Of a stretch of DNA of 64,000 nt, positions 1-9,570 are shown piece by piece (position 1 is the stretch's first letter; each line of letters opens with the position of its first letter). Made by a program: the position numbers and the translations under genes. Under the pieces are notes generated by a model that was not told the DNA's origin, did no database searches, and saw only the letters and a program-made list of their open reading frames with translations. Origin of the DNA: Streptomyces sp. AC1-42W (GTDB lineage: Bacteria; Actinomycetota; Actinomycetes; Streptomycetales; Streptomycetaceae); NCBI RefSeq assembly GCF_003248355.1, contig NZ_QKWY01000001.1, positions 1,074,001-1,138,000 of the forward strand. The letters run 5' to 3'.

Positions 1-1
1 C

Positions 2-2143
2 CGCCGCGGCCCCGTCCCCATCGACCTGGAGACCCTCCTGCATCCCGAGCGGATGCACCACGGCCCCGTGCCGGAGGCCCCCGGCAACGCCTACGCCGCC
101 ATCGGCGGGTCCGTCTACGGCATCGGCATCCTCCCGCTCGTCATGCCCGGCAAGGGCCCCGACGCCGGCCACATCGACCTCGGCTTCCTGGGCGGCCAGG
201 GGCGCGGCGCGACCCCGTTCAAGAGCCTGCGCTTCGAGAACCCGTACACCGACCGGATCAGCCTGGTGCTGCGGTCGTCCGCCGCGGCCGAGCGCCGGAC
301 CGTCGCGGGCGCGGTCACCGAGGAACGGGTCCGCGAGCTGGGGCGGTGCATGGCCGAGGGCTTCACCCGGCTCTACCGCGCCGTCCTCGCCGACCGGGAG
401 GGCTGGACCGGCCTGCTGCGCCGCACCGCCTCCGGCGTACGGGTGCGCTACGTGCACAACCCGACGGCGCTGTACGGGCAGACGCTGCGGATGACCTCCG
501 GGCCCGCCGCGCTCGACGGCACCGGCCCCTATCTGGCGCTGCTCAAGCGCGTCGCCATCGCCAGCAAGTCCGGCGACCAGCCGCTGATCCGCTCGGAGAT
601 ACGCCAGCTCGCGGAGCGGGACGTGCCCTACTTCACGGTGGCGGCGGAGGGCACCGACCTGTGCGACGGCTCCGGCACACCCGTCGGCTCGTCCTTCGAC
701 AGCTCGCCCCTCCAGCAGGCCCTGGACAAGGCGGACCGGCTCTCGGAGCCCGACCTGCGCGAGCAACTGCGGCTCATCCACTCCGCGTTCTCCTCCCGCT
801 TCCCCGACAACCACCTCAGCGCCGCGGGCACCGCGCCCGCCGACGGCCCGGCACCGGACGCCGCGCGGCGGCGCGAGGAGATGACCGCGCTGGTCCGCCG
901 GCTGTCCGACCGGCTCGTCGAGACCTCCCTGCCCGACCAGTTCGCCCATCTGCCCCGCACCTGGATCGGACCCATCGCCTCCGCCGACGCCAACCGGCCC
1001 TGGCCGCCCGGTGTCCTCGGCTACGACCTGTACACCGGACGCACCGGCCCGGCCCTGGCCCTGGCCTCGGCGGCCCGGCTGCTCGGCGACGGGGCGTACC
1101 GGGAACTGCCCGCCCAGATCTTCTCCACCACCGCCGAGATCCTCGCCACCCGCGGCTACGAGACCCGCAGCGTCCAGCAGGCCGGCTTCGCCGGATACAC
1201 CGGCATGGCCGGGGTGCTGTTCGCCCTGGCCTCCGCGGGGCGGCTGCTGGACGAGGAGGACTGGGTGACGGCGGCCCGGGGCGCCCTGCCCCTGGTCATG
1301 GACCAGATACGGGCGGCCCCCGCCGGCCGGCTGCCGCTGGACGTCATCGGCGGGCTCGCCGGCGTGATCCCCTGCGTCGCCGCGGTCGGCGGCCCGCTCG
1401 CCCCGGCGGCGCTGGCCGAGCTGACCGGGCTGCTCACCCGCCTCCTGCGGGACCCGGCCCGTACCGCCGATCCGCTGTTCGCCCAGTCGGGCTTCGCCCA
1501 CGGCGTCAGCGGCGCCCTGCACGCCCTGTGCCGGACGCGCCCCGTCCTGTCCGGCGACGAGGCGTCGTCGGCGGAGGAGACGGCGGCGGCGCTGCTGGAG
1601 CGGCTGCGGCACTTCCACGACCCGGCCGCGGACAACTGGTTCTCCAACACGGCGGGCGAGCGCACCTTCTCCACGGGCTGGTGCCACGGCGCCACCGGTA
1701 TCGCCTTGGCCCTCGCCGCCTGCGCCGACACCTTCGGCGAGCGCTTCGGCGAGCGCCCCGGCCACGAGGGCTGCGGGCCGCTGCGGGACCGGGCGGTCCG
1801 CAACCTGGTCGCCCACGGCTTCGGACGCAACCTCACGTGGTGCCACGGGGACCTGGGCAACCACGACGCCCTGCGCGCCCTCACGGAAGCGGAAGCCGGG
1901 GCCGGGGGCGGGACCGGGGCCGGGGCCGGTGGGCCGGACCTGCGGGCCTCCCTCGCCGAGGTCGAGGAGCGGTGGCTGCACCCCGGCGCCTTCGCCCGCA
2001 AGATCGACGACAGCACCAGCCGCTACGCGCACACCAGCAGCCTCATGGTCGGCACCGCCGGCATCGTGGTCCACCTGGTGGGCCGGCTCGACCCGGCCGT
2101 ACGGCTCTCGCCCGTGACACTCACCCTGGAGGACCGGCGATGA
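2..2143 (+). CDS. lanM: class II lanthipeptide synthetase LanM (first copy, 5' end outside window)
   Basis: The frame is already open at the left edge, so the N-terminal third is missing. The first visible residues (PVPIDLETLLHP) are the DLET metal-site motif that closes the kinase-like active site of the LanM dehydratase domain. The remaining 713 residues hold the rest of the dehydratase and a C-terminal LanC-like cyclase. All three zinc ligands are there: Cys in GWCHG (codon at 1682) and Cys-His in TWCHG (codons at 1841 and 1844). LanM enzymes phosphorylate and eliminate Ser/Thr of a precursor peptide, then close thioether rings on Cys. A Gly/Ala-rich stretch (about 1897-1932) may be a linker in the cyclase. 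The stop overlaps the next ATG (ATGA), so it is translationally coupled to lanT. Confidence 0.93.
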   Translation, partial: RRGPVPIDLETLLHPERMHHGPVPEAPGNAYAAIGGSVYGIGILPLVMPGKGPDAGHIDLGFLGGQGRGATPFKSLRFENPYTDRISLVLRSSAAAERRTVAGAVTEERVRELGRCMAEGFTRLYRAVLADREGWTGLLRRTASGVRVRYVHNPTALYGQTLRMTSGPAALDGTGPYLALLKRVAIASKSGDQPLIRSEIRQLAERDVPYFTVAAEGTDLCDGSGTPVGSSFDSSPLQQALDKADRLSEPDLREQLRLIHSAFSSRFPDNHLSAAGTAPADGPAPDAARRREEMTALVRRLSDRLVETSLPDQFAHLPRTWIGPIASADANRPWPPGVLGYDLYTGRTGPALALASAARLLGDGAYRELPAQIFSTTAEILATRGYETRSVQQAGFAGYTGMAGVLFALASAGRLLDEEDWVTAARGALPLVMDQIRAAPAGRLPLDVIGGLAGVIPCVAAVGGPLAPAALAELTGLLTRLLRDPARTADPLFAQSGFAHGVSGALHALCRTRPVLSGDEASSAEETAAALLERLRHFHDPAADNWFSNTAGERTFSTGWCHGATGIALALAACADTFGERFGERPGHEGCGPLRDRAVRNLVAHGFGRNLTWCHGDLGNHDALRALTEAEAGAGGGTGAGAGGPDLRASLAEVEERWLHPGAFARKIDDSTSRYAHTSSLMVGTAGIVVHLVGRLDPAVRLSPVTLTLEDRR

Positions 2144-4305
2144 GCGGACGACGGGTGCCGACCGTCACCCAGGTCACCCAGACCGAGTGCGGCCTGTGCT
2201 GCTGCGTGGCCGTACTGCGCCACCACGGGCGGGCGGAGGACATGACCGAGGCGCGGGACGCGCTCGACGCCGGACGGGACGGCCTGTCCGGCAGGGACCT
2301 CGTCCGGTTCCTGACCGAACGCGGCATGCGCGTCAGGTCGTACCGGGTACGCGGGATCGGCGCGCTGGAGAAGTTCACCTCCCCGGTGATCCTCTTCTGG
2401 GAGGACCAGCACTTCCTGGTGCTGGAGCGGTTCGACGGCCGGACCGCCGTCGTGATGGACCCCGCGGTGGGACGCCGCCGGATCAGCCGCCAGGAACTGG
2501 AGGACGGGTTCAGCTCCATCGCCATCAGCGCGGAGCCGGGACCGGAGTTCGAGCGCAAACGCGCCCGGCCGTTCGCGGACTGGCGCTCCGTGCCGCTCTT
2601 CGCGGAGGGGGCGCCCCGGCGCATCGCCCTGGTCGCCCTGCTCTCCCTCAGCGGCTACGGCGCCGTGCTCGGCATCCCGCTGCTGACCGAATGGGCCGTC
2701 GACCGGGCGGGCGACTGGCACCGCCCCGTCGATCTCGCCCCGGTCATGGCCGCCGTCGTCGCCGTCGCCGCCGGCTTCTTCGCGATCCATCTCATCAGGG
2801 TGCTGATGCTCTCCTCGGTGGTCACCCTGATGGGGCGGCACCTGATGACCCACACCTTCAGCCGGCTGCTCGCCCTGCCCTACCGGTTCTTCACCGTGCG
2901 CCAGCCCGGCGAACTGCTGTTCCGGCTCAACAGCGTCAACTCCATCCGCGACCTGCTGTCCTCCCGGATCGCCCAGGGCGTCCTGGACATCGGCACCCTG
3001 CTCTGCGTCACCGTCTACCTGTACGTCACGGAATGGCGGCTCGGCGCCGTCGCCACGGTGCTGCTCCTGCTGAACGCCTCCTACCTGGCGATGACCCGGA
3101 TACGGGTGCTGGAGTCGGCGGAGACCGAGATCTCCCACCTCTCCAAGAGCCAGTCCGCCCAGCTGGACGCCATCGTGTCCATCTCCTCGATCAAGATGGG
3201 CGGCTACGCGAAGGAGTTCGTGGACCGGTGGAGCACCACGTACGACGCCTCCCTGGACGCCATGCGCACCCGGATGCGACTCCAGCAGGGCCGCATCGCG
3301 GGTGTCACCACGACCACCCAGATGTTCGGGCCCATCGTGGTGCTGCTGGCGAGCCTCTACTTCGTCAGCCACGGCCGGATCTCGCTCGGCGCGGCCATCG
3401 CCGTACAGACGGTGTCCGGCACCTACTTCGCCCTGGCGACCTCGGTGTTCCAGACGTACACCGAGTTCACCGAGGCGTCCCGCTACATGGCCCGGCTCAA
3501 CGACATCGCCGAGGCCGCACCCGAGCCGCGCGGCGGCAGCCGCACCCGGCTCCCCGACACCTCGATCGTGCTGGACGACGTCGTCTTCCGCTACACCCGG
3601 CACAGCGAACCCGTACTGCGCGGCGTCTCACTGGCCATCGAGCCCGGCTCACGCATCGCCCTGGTCGGGCCGTCCGGGTCCGGGAAGAGCACCCTGGGGC
3701 GGCTCATCTGCGGCCTGTACGAGCCGTGTTCGGGCACCGTGCGGTTCGGCGGGCACCCCGCGTCCCAGTACGACCGGGACGCCCTGCGCCGCACCATCGG
3801 CTACATCCCGCAGGAAGTGCACCTGCACAACCGCACCGTCCTGGAGAACCTGACACTCGGCCAGGACCTGCCGCTGGAGCGGGTACGGGAGTACTGCGCC
3901 GAGGTCGGCATCCTCGACTTCCTCGACGACCTGCCCATGGGACTGCACACCCTGGTCTCCGAGATGGGCGCCAACTTCTCCGGCGGCCAGCGCCAGCGGC
4001 TGGCCATCGTGCGGGCCCTGCTGCAGAAGCCGAAGCTGCTGGTCATGGACGAGGCCACGGCCTCCCTGGACACCGTCAACGAGCGCCGGGTCAACGGGAT
4101 CATCGAGCATCTGGGCGCCACCCAGGTCATCATCGCCCACCGGCTGGCGACCATCCGCTCCGCCGACCGCATCCATGTCCTCGACCGCGGCCAGGTGGTC
4201 GAACAGGGCACCCACCACGAACTGCTGAACAGCGGGTCCCTCTACGCCGAGCTGTACGCGGAGCGCACCGAGGACCCCACCCTCGTCCCTGGAGAGCGGT
4301 CATGA
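2140..4305 (+). CDS. lanT: lanthipeptide ABC exporter with N-terminal C39 leader peptidase (LanT)
   Basis: 721 residues in the usual peptidase-membrane-ATPase order. The N-terminal peptidase C39 domain shows the oxyanion Gln11, catalytic Cys17 (QTECG), His91 (EDQHF) and Asp107 (MDP), so leader cleavage should be active. Several hydrophobic segments follow at about residues 165-410. The C-terminal nucleotide-binding domain has Walker A GPSGSGKST (about 510), signature FSGGQRQR, Walker B LLVMDEATASLD (about 633) and an H-loop IIAHR. Such proteins cut double-Gly-type leaders while exporting the modified peptide across the cytoplasmic membrane. The start is fixed by the ATGA overlap with lanM, and its own stop overlaps the second lanM in the same way. 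A run of Cys next to the active site (CGLCCC) is unusual. Confidence 0.95.
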   Translation: MSGRRVPTVTQVTQTECGLCCCVAVLRHHGRAEDMTEARDALDAGRDGLSGRDLVRFLTERGMRVRSYRVRGIGALEKFTSPVILFWEDQHFLVLERFDGRTAVVMDPAVGRRRISRQELEDGFSSIAISAEPGPEFERKRARPFADWRSVPLFAEGAPRRIALVALLSLSGYGAVLGIPLLTEWAVDRAGDWHRPVDLAPVMAAVVAVAAGFFAIHLIRVLMLSSVVTLMGRHLMTHTFSRLLALPYRFFTVRQPGELLFRLNSVNSIRDLLSSRIAQGVLDIGTLLCVTVYLYVTEWRLGAVATVLLLLNASYLAMTRIRVLESAETEISHLSKSQSAQLDAIVSISSIKMGGYAKEFVDRWSTTYDASLDAMRTRMRLQQGRIAGVTTTTQMFGPIVVLLASLYFVSHGRISLGAAIAVQTVSGTYFALATSVFQTYTEFTEASRYMARLNDIAEAAPEPRGGSRTRLPDTSIVLDDVVFRYTRHSEPVLRGVSLAIEPGSRIALVGPSGSGKSTLGRLICGLYEPCSGTVRFGGHPASQYDRDALRRTIGYIPQEVHLHNRTVLENLTLGQDLPLERVREYCAEVGILDFLDDLPMGLHTLVSEMGANFSGGQRQRLAIVRALLQKPKLLVMDEATASLDTVNERRVNGIIEHLGATQVIIAHRLATIRSADRIHVLDRGQVVEQGTHHELLNSGSLYAELYAERTEDPTLVPGERS

Positions 4306-7097
4306 CCCACAACCCCCCGGCCATCGAGGCGTTCCAGCCCTTCTACGCGCACCTGGTCCCCGAGGACACCGTCGCCGACCGCGTCGGCCCGGCGCTCGCC
4401 CGGGCGGCCGGGCCCGGACGGGCACAGCCGCTGCTGCTCCAGGTGCGTGCCGGACTCGTCCGCGCCGTCGAGACGCACGCCTTCCGGACGCTGATCAAGG
4501 AGTTCCACGCCTTCCGCGAGGAGGCCGGGCTGCCCGCGTCCACCGGTACCGACACCGCACTGCGGCGCTTCCGGCTCCGCCTGGAGGACCCGGCCGTCTG
4601 CCGGGACATCACCGACCGGCACCCCGTCCTGCGGGACCGGCTGCGTACCGTCGTCGCCAACGGGCTGGACGCCCACGCCGAGGTCTTCGCCGCCTTCGAC
4701 GCCGACCGCGCGGCCCTGCGGGAGGCCGGCCTGCTGTCCGGCGACCGGACCGGCGTCGCGGACATCTCCGGCACCGGCTCCGACCTGCACAACGACAACC
4801 GCCAAGTGGTGCGCGTCCACCTCACCGACGGGACGCGGCTCGTGTTCAAGCCCCGGCCGCTGGGCACCGACGCGTTCGTCCGCGACCTGTTCGCCGCGGC
4901 GGAGCCCCGGCTGCGGCACTCGCTGGCCGACTGCGTGCCGGCCTCCGTCACGGCGGGGGAGCACGGCTGGCAGCGGTACGTGGTCCCGTCCGCGATGGAC
5001 GGCGCGGACCAGCCCGAGCGCTACTTCTACCGGTTCGGGGCGCTGTGCGCGCTCCTCGGCGCGATCGGGGCCTCCGACCTGCACGACGAGAACCTGCTGG
5101 CGGCCGGCGAGCACCCGTGCCTGATCGACACGGAGACCGTGCTGCGGCCGGACCCCGGCGAGGTCCCGGCCTCCCTGCCGAAGACGCTGGTCGACCATCT
5201 GAAGCTGTCCGTGGCCTCCACGGTGCTCATCCCGATGGTCGACCCCAACGGAGCCATGGACATGATCGTGGCAGGGGTGGGGGTCGAGGGCGACCAGGCG
5301 TCACGGCTGCGGCGGCCCGCCCTCCGGGACACCGGCACCGACAACCTCCACGTCCGCTGGGAGAACCTCGTCTACCGGCACCGCGACAACGTGCCCAGGC
5401 TCGGCGCGGACGCGCTGTCCCCCGTGGACCACTTCCCCGCCCTGCTCGCCGGATACCGGGACGCGCTCGGCCCGGTGCGCGGCGACGGTCTCGGGGTCGT
5501 GCTCGACGGCCACCGGGACATGCCGGTGCGCTGCCTCATCCGCTCCACCATGATCTACTCCCGGTTCCTGGACGCGGCCACCCACCCCGACTACCTCGTC
5601 CGGCCCGAGGAGGCCGACCGGCTCCTGCGGCTCCTCGGCAGTTACCCCGAATACCTGGGCCCCGCGGCGGCGCGGTTCGTCGGCGACGGGGAACGGGCCG
5701 CCCTGGACACCGGCAACGTCCCCTACTTCGTCACCCGGGCGGACTCCACCGCACTGGCCGCCGCCGGCCGGACCATGCCGGCCGTCTACACGTCGTCCCC
5801 GCTGGACTTCGCCCGCCGCGGCCTCGCCGTCAACGGCCGCCGGAGCGACGCCTACCACCACTTCCTCCTGGAGGAGTGCTTCGGCGAACTCTGCGCCGAC
5901 CGGCCCGGCGGGCTCTCGCCGCACAGCGTCTTCGCCGACGCCTGCCGGGGCGCCCGGCCGGGCCGGTGGTGGCCCGCCATCGCCCGCACGGTGGACGCGG
6001 TCGCCGTCCGCCACGACGGCCCGGACGGCCCCGAGACCGGCTGGGTCTCCGGCATCGGCCCGGGCCGCAACGCGCCGACCCTCACCCCGGGCAACTTCAT
6101 CTCCTTCCACGACGCCGGCGGCATCGTCGCCTTCCTGCGCAACGCCGCCCTCCGCGACCCCGCCCTCGGCCCCGCCGGACGCGCCGCCGAACGCGGCCTG
6201 GACGCCCTGCTCGCGGAGTACGGCGACATCCTGCTCCAGGTGCCGGAGGGCATCTTCACCGGCGGGGCGTCGCTGGCCCTGACCCGCCCGGACCGGGACG
6301 ACCCCGACTGGACGGCGCGGGTACTGGCCCGCATCACGGAGGCGGCACGGGCCGGCACCCTGGAGGCGGACCTGGCCAACGGGCCCGCCGGCACCCTGAT
6401 GGTGCTGCTGTCGCGGACCGCGGCCGGACGGGAACCGCGGGGGACCAGGGACCTGGCCCGCCTCGTCCGCTCCCGGACCGCCTCCCTCGCGGCGCCCTGG
6501 TACGACCTGGCCCACGGCGAACTGGGCCTGCGCTGGGCCGCCGCCCGCACCGGCAGGGTGCTGGACGACCCGGCACTGGGCGCCGCGTCCGCCGACTGGC
6601 TGGAGGAACGGCTGCGCACCGGTGACCGCCCCGAGTTCGCCGGATGGTGCAAGGGCGCCGCCGGGCTGCTGCTGGCCTCGGCGGAGATCCTGGTCTCGGC
6701 CGGCCGGCCCGAACGGCTGGCCGGCGGCACGCTCGCCGCACTCGTGGACCGGGCGACGGCGGTGCCCGACGGGCCGGTCGACCTGTCCGTGTGCCACGGC
6801 ACCAGCGGCGCCGTCCAGTCGCTCGTCGCCGCCGCCGGGCTGCTCGGCGAACCGGCGCTCCTGGAACGGGCGGTGGACCTCCAGGAGCGGGCCATCGCCA
6901 CCGCCGTCCGGCACGGCTTCCATCTCGGCGCGCCCGGACGGACCTCCCTGCTCGGCTACATGTTCGGCTGGGCCGGGGTCGGCGACACGGATCTGCTGCT
7001 CGCGGCGGCGCTGGAGGACGGGCCGGACGTACCGGTGCCCGTCGCCCTGCGCGTCCCGGCGCACGCGGACGCGGTCGTGCCGGCCGCCGCCCGGTGA
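4302..7097 (+). CDS. lanM: class II lanthipeptide synthetase LanM (second copy)
   Basis: 931 residues, full length for the family. The dehydratase active site is visible as DLHDEN (about residue 260) followed by LIDTET (about 273). The C-terminal LanC domain has its zinc ligands Cys783 (GWCKG) and Cys831-His832 (VCHG). It should phosphorylate, eliminate and cyclise Ser/Thr/Cys in its own precursor. Its residues differ clearly from the first LanM, so this is not a recent duplication; two LanM enzymes around one LanT are typical of two-peptide lantibiotics in which each synthetase serves one precursor. ATGA overlap with lanT fixes the start. A short hairpin follows the stop, before the reductase gene. 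Confidence 0.95.
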   Translation: MTHNPPAIEAFQPFYAHLVPEDTVADRVGPALARAAGPGRAQPLLLQVRAGLVRAVETHAFRTLIKEFHAFREEAGLPASTGTDTALRRFRLRLEDPAVCRDITDRHPVLRDRLRTVVANGLDAHAEVFAAFDADRAALREAGLLSGDRTGVADISGTGSDLHNDNRQVVRVHLTDGTRLVFKPRPLGTDAFVRDLFAAAEPRLRHSLADCVPASVTAGEHGWQRYVVPSAMDGADQPERYFYRFGALCALLGAIGASDLHDENLLAAGEHPCLIDTETVLRPDPGEVPASLPKTLVDHLKLSVASTVLIPMVDPNGAMDMIVAGVGVEGDQASRLRRPALRDTGTDNLHVRWENLVYRHRDNVPRLGADALSPVDHFPALLAGYRDALGPVRGDGLGVVLDGHRDMPVRCLIRSTMIYSRFLDAATHPDYLVRPEEADRLLRLLGSYPEYLGPAAARFVGDGERAALDTGNVPYFVTRADSTALAAAGRTMPAVYTSSPLDFARRGLAVNGRRSDAYHHFLLEECFGELCADRPGGLSPHSVFADACRGARPGRWWPAIARTVDAVAVRHDGPDGPETGWVSGIGPGRNAPTLTPGNFISFHDAGGIVAFLRNAALRDPALGPAGRAAERGLDALLAEYGDILLQVPEGIFTGGASLALTRPDRDDPDWTARVLARITEAARAGTLEADLANGPAGTLMVLLSRTAAGREPRGTRDLARLVRSRTASLAAPWYDLAHGELGLRWAAARTGRVLDDPALGAASADWLEERLRTGDRPEFAGWCKGAAGLLLASAEILVSAGRPERLAGGTLAALVDRATAVPDGPVDLSVCHGTSGAVQSLVAAAGLLGEPALLERAVDLQERAIATAVRHGFHLGAPGRTSLLGYMFGWAGVGDTDLLLAAALEDGPDVPVPVALRVPAHADAVVPAAAR

Positions 7098-7099
7098 GC

Positions 7100-7123
7100 G
7101 GCCGTACCCGCGCGGGTGCGGCC
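7100..7123 (+). terminator. hairpin between lanM2 and the reductase gene
   Basis: GGCCGTACCC and GGGTGCGGCC pair over 10 bp (one G-U pair) around a GCGC loop, starting 3 bases after the lanM2 stop. There is no T-run, as is common in Streptomyces. It may be a partial terminator or mRNA-stabilising hairpin that sets the level of the downstream reductase. Confidence 0.45.
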
Positions 7124-7164
7124 CCGGTGACGCGGCGCGGGTCCGGCCGCGGAAAGGAACGGTG

Positions 7165-8148
7165 ATGAAGTACTCCTTGCTGCTGCCCATCGGCCCCACC
7201 CGGCCCGAGCAGGTGGTCCCCTTCGCCAATCTGGTGCAGTGGACGGCGGCCGACCGGCTCTGGCTGGGGCAGGGCATGGTGCTGGAGTCGCAGCACCTGG
7301 TCAGCTGGCTGGCCGGGCTCGGCATCCGGGTGCCCATCGGCTTCGGCGTCTCACTGATGCCGTTCCGGTCGCCGTACCACGCCGCCGTCGAGGCGCGTTC
7401 GGTGGCGATCACCACCGGACGCCCGGCGGTCGCCGGGTTCGGCCCCGGCGCGGTGTCGCTCCAGCGGGGCCTGCTCGGGCGCCCCTACCCGAGCCAGATC
7501 GGCGCCGCCAAGGAGTACGTCCGGATCGTCCGGGACCTGGTCGCGGGCCGCACCGCGGAGGCGGAGGGCGAGCACTTCACCGTGTCGGCGGCCCTCATTC
7601 CGGCCCTGGCGCCGCCGGTCGCGGTCGGCCTCGGGGTGCTGCGTGAGCGGATGGCGGTCGCGGCGGGCGAGGCCGCCGACGCGGCCGTCACCTGGATGGC
7701 CGGCGCCCGGTACCTCACGGACACCCTGCTCCCGGCGATGCGCGGCGCCGATCGCGAACTCGCCGCCCCGCTGCGGGTGAGCGCCATCGTGCCCTTCGCC
7801 CTCGCGGGCCCCGGCCGCGACCCGGTCGCCCTCGCGTCGGCGGCCTGCGGGTCCCACATCCAGCTGCCGCACTACCGGGACACGCTGCGCCGCGCCGGGG
7901 TCGAGGTCCGGGGCGAGGCGGACGAGGACGCGCGGGCCCTGGTCGACGCCGGGGTCTTCCTGTACGGGAGCGCCGAGGAGATCCACGGCGCGCTCGGTGA
8001 GTTCGCGGCCGCCGGGGTGGACGAGGTGGTGCTGAACGCCACGGGCGTGGCCCTGACGCACGGTCCCAAGGCGGCGGCCGACGATCTGCTGCGGATGCTG
8101 CGGGGCGTCACGCCCGACGCGGAGTCAGGGGACGGCGGCCTGTGGTGA
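7165..8148 (+). CDS. LLM-class (luciferase-like, F420/FMN-type) oxidoreductase, probable lanthipeptide dehydroalanine reductase
   Basis: 327 residues of luciferase-like monooxygenase fold: N-terminal strand MKYSLLLPIG, a central VPIGFGVSLMPFRSPYHAA segment and GPGAVSLQRGLLGRP near the cofactor site. The ATG at 7165 is preceded by GGAAAGGA (7151-7158); an adjacent GTG at 7162 is possible. In lanthipeptide clusters, F420H2-dependent members of this family (LanJ_C type, known from lexapeptide work) reduce dehydroalanine to D-alanine. Its position directly behind two LanM genes fits that role. It could also be an unrelated F420 oxidoreductase. The gene ends inside the 3' end of the convergent regulator gene (24 bp overlap). 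Confidence 0.8.
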   Translation: MKYSLLLPIGPTRPEQVVPFANLVQWTAADRLWLGQGMVLESQHLVSWLAGLGIRVPIGFGVSLMPFRSPYHAAVEARSVAITTGRPAVAGFGPGAVSLQRGLLGRPYPSQIGAAKEYVRIVRDLVAGRTAEAEGEHFTVSAALIPALAPPVAVGLGVLRERMAVAAGEAADAAVTWMAGARYLTDTLLPAMRGADRELAAPLRVSAIVPFALAGPGRDPVALASAACGSHIQLPHYRDTLRRAGVEVRGEADEDARALVDAGVFLYGSAEEIHGALGEFAAAGVDEVVLNATGVALTHGPKAAADDLLRMLRGVTPDAESGDGGLW

Positions 8149-8976
8149 CGGGACACGGTTCACGGTGAGGTCCGCCGCGGGGCGGGCGGACGTACGTGCC
8201 GGATACGCGGCCACGAGCCGCAGGGCGGCCTCCCGGTCCCAGGCCAGGGCCGCCGTCCGCACCGCCTCGACCTCGGGTGGCAGCGCCAGCCCGAGATCCT
8301 CCGCGAAGACCGACGCGCACCGCTCGACGGCGGCCAGCGCCCCGGCCGCGTCACCGGTGACGCAGTGCGTCGCCGCCAGCAGCGTCCACAGCCGCTGCCG
8401 GTAGGGGGCCTCGGCGATGACGCTCTCGATGCGGTAGGCCAGCAGCTCCGTGTGGCCGGCCAGCACACAGGCGGTGAAGAGGTCCTGGTAGGCGTCGAGC
8501 CGGGCGCAGTCCAGCCCGGCGGCGTGCGCGCCGAACCAGCGGGTGGGCGGCAGCGCGTGGCCGAATGGCCCGCGCCACAGCGCCGTCCCGGCCTCCAGCT
8601 CGGTCACCGCCGCGTGCGGTTCGCCCCGCAGCAGCAGCTGCCGGCCGCGCCGTGCGTGCCCGGTGAAGGCGGCCAGGTCCAGCTCGTGTGCCTCGGCGCG
8701 CAGCACGTAGCCGCCGGCGGGTCCCCGGTGGGTGTGCAGCCGGTCGCTGAGGCCCGGCACCGCGCGGTCGAGGTCGCGGCGCAGCCCGGTCAGATGGCTG
8801 CGGATGTTGGCGGTGGCCGAACCGGGCGGCTCGTCCCAGAGGATCTCCATGAGGTCGGAGGCGGCCAGCGGCCGCCCCCGCCGCAGCAGCAGCGCGGTGA
8901 GCAGCGCGCGCCGGACGCTTGAGCAGGCCTCGGCCCGAGGGCCCACCTGCACCGGTCCCAGAATCCTGAAGAGCAT
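8125..8976 (-). CDS. small SARP-family transcriptional activator
   Basis: 283 residues with the standard small-SARP layout: an N-terminal OmpR-like winged helix (MLFRILGPVQV, LLLRRGRPLAASDLMEILW, TANIRSHLTGLRRDLD, GGYVLRAEAHELDLAAF) and a BTAD domain from about residue 105. Such proteins bind direct repeats in front of biosynthetic genes and recruit RNA polymerase. The start at 8976 was chosen because MLFRILGP is the family N-terminus and GGGGGATC lies just upstream; an in-frame ATG at 9045 would add 23 unrelated residues. It is convergent with the reductase. It may control the lanthipeptide genes, the neighbouring nucleoside operon, or both. Confidence 0.9.
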   Translation of the reverse strand: MLFRILGPVQVGPRAEACSSVRRALLTALLLRRGRPLAASDLMEILWDEPPGSATANIRSHLTGLRRDLDRAVPGLSDRLHTHRGPAGGYVLRAEAHELDLAAFTGHARRGRQLLLRGEPHAAVTELEAGTALWRGPFGHALPPTRWFGAHAAGLDCARLDAYQDLFTACVLAGHTELLAYRIESVIAEAPYRQRLWTLLAATHCVTGDAAGALAAVERCASVFAEDLGLALPPEVEAVRTAALAWDREAALRLVAAYPARTSARPAADLTVNRVPSPQAAVP

Positions 8977-9570
8977 GCCCCGATCCCCCCTAGCCCGGAC
9001 TTGGGTCAGGTACCGGGCAGTACTGAGAACAATGGTTCCTGTCACGCGCCGGACAGGTCAAAGAAGCGGGTGTCCGGGGGCAACGGGGCCCGGCGTGGAG
9101 CGGCAGGGAGCGGAACGGATCGGCGTTCGAGGGTGGTCACCCGGCCCGGCCAGTCCGCGGAGGGGGCGTCCGTCGTCGCCCCCGCTCTCCCGTACAGAGG
9201 CTTCGTGTGCCACTCTCCTCGCTCGCGCGGCCCTCACCATGTCACCGGGTCACGAGGGGGTCAAGGGTGTTGCGTCATCCTGCAACGTCCGTGGTCAGGA
9301 CGGGAGTTGATTGTCATGGCCACCCATCGCGGCCTGCCCCTGCGGCCCTGCCTGGCCGCCGCGCCGGCCGTTTCGTGCGGCCGAACCCTCCAGGGACACC
9401 GCCGTGCCGTTGGCCATATGGGGTCATGGCCCCAAGTGTCCGCTCTCAGGCGCTGACAAGCACTGCCGCGCTGGAAAGTATGGAGTCACCGACAGGCAGT
9501 CGCGGCAGCCGGTCCGGCTGTCGGCGATGTCCCACCTGTGTCGTTCACGTGAGTGGAGTGGCAACCTGAG
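8977..9570. other. 594-bp non-coding region between SARP and small-peptide genes
   Basis: No convincing gene; open frames here lack codon bias and ribosome sites. It contains a palindrome GAACAATGGTTC at 9027-9038, about 50 bp upstream of the SARP start, and a spaced inverted repeat GGCCAT-N8-ATGGCC at 9412-9431. Both could be operators. A weak promoter-like pair lies at 9453-9481. Confidence 0.5.
9453..9481 (+). promoter_or_regulatory. possible promoter of the small exported peptide gene
   Basis: CTGACA (9453-9458), a 17-base spacer and AAGTAT (9476-9481), about 90 bp upstream of the ATG at 9571. The match to the housekeeping consensus is weak, so this is only a suggestion. Confidence 0.25.

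Noticed and set aside
5301..7415. Very long minus-strand open frame (about 700 codons) opposite the second lanM
   Set aside because: It is the antisense shadow of a high-GC gene with clear LanM motifs; no family features and no ribosome site. The same reason removed the other long antisense frames.
9001..9456. Open frame of about 150 codons in the gap before the small-peptide gene
   Set aside because: Composition is Arg/Pro/Gly-biased as in random GC-rich frames, with no ribosome site and no recognisable domain.
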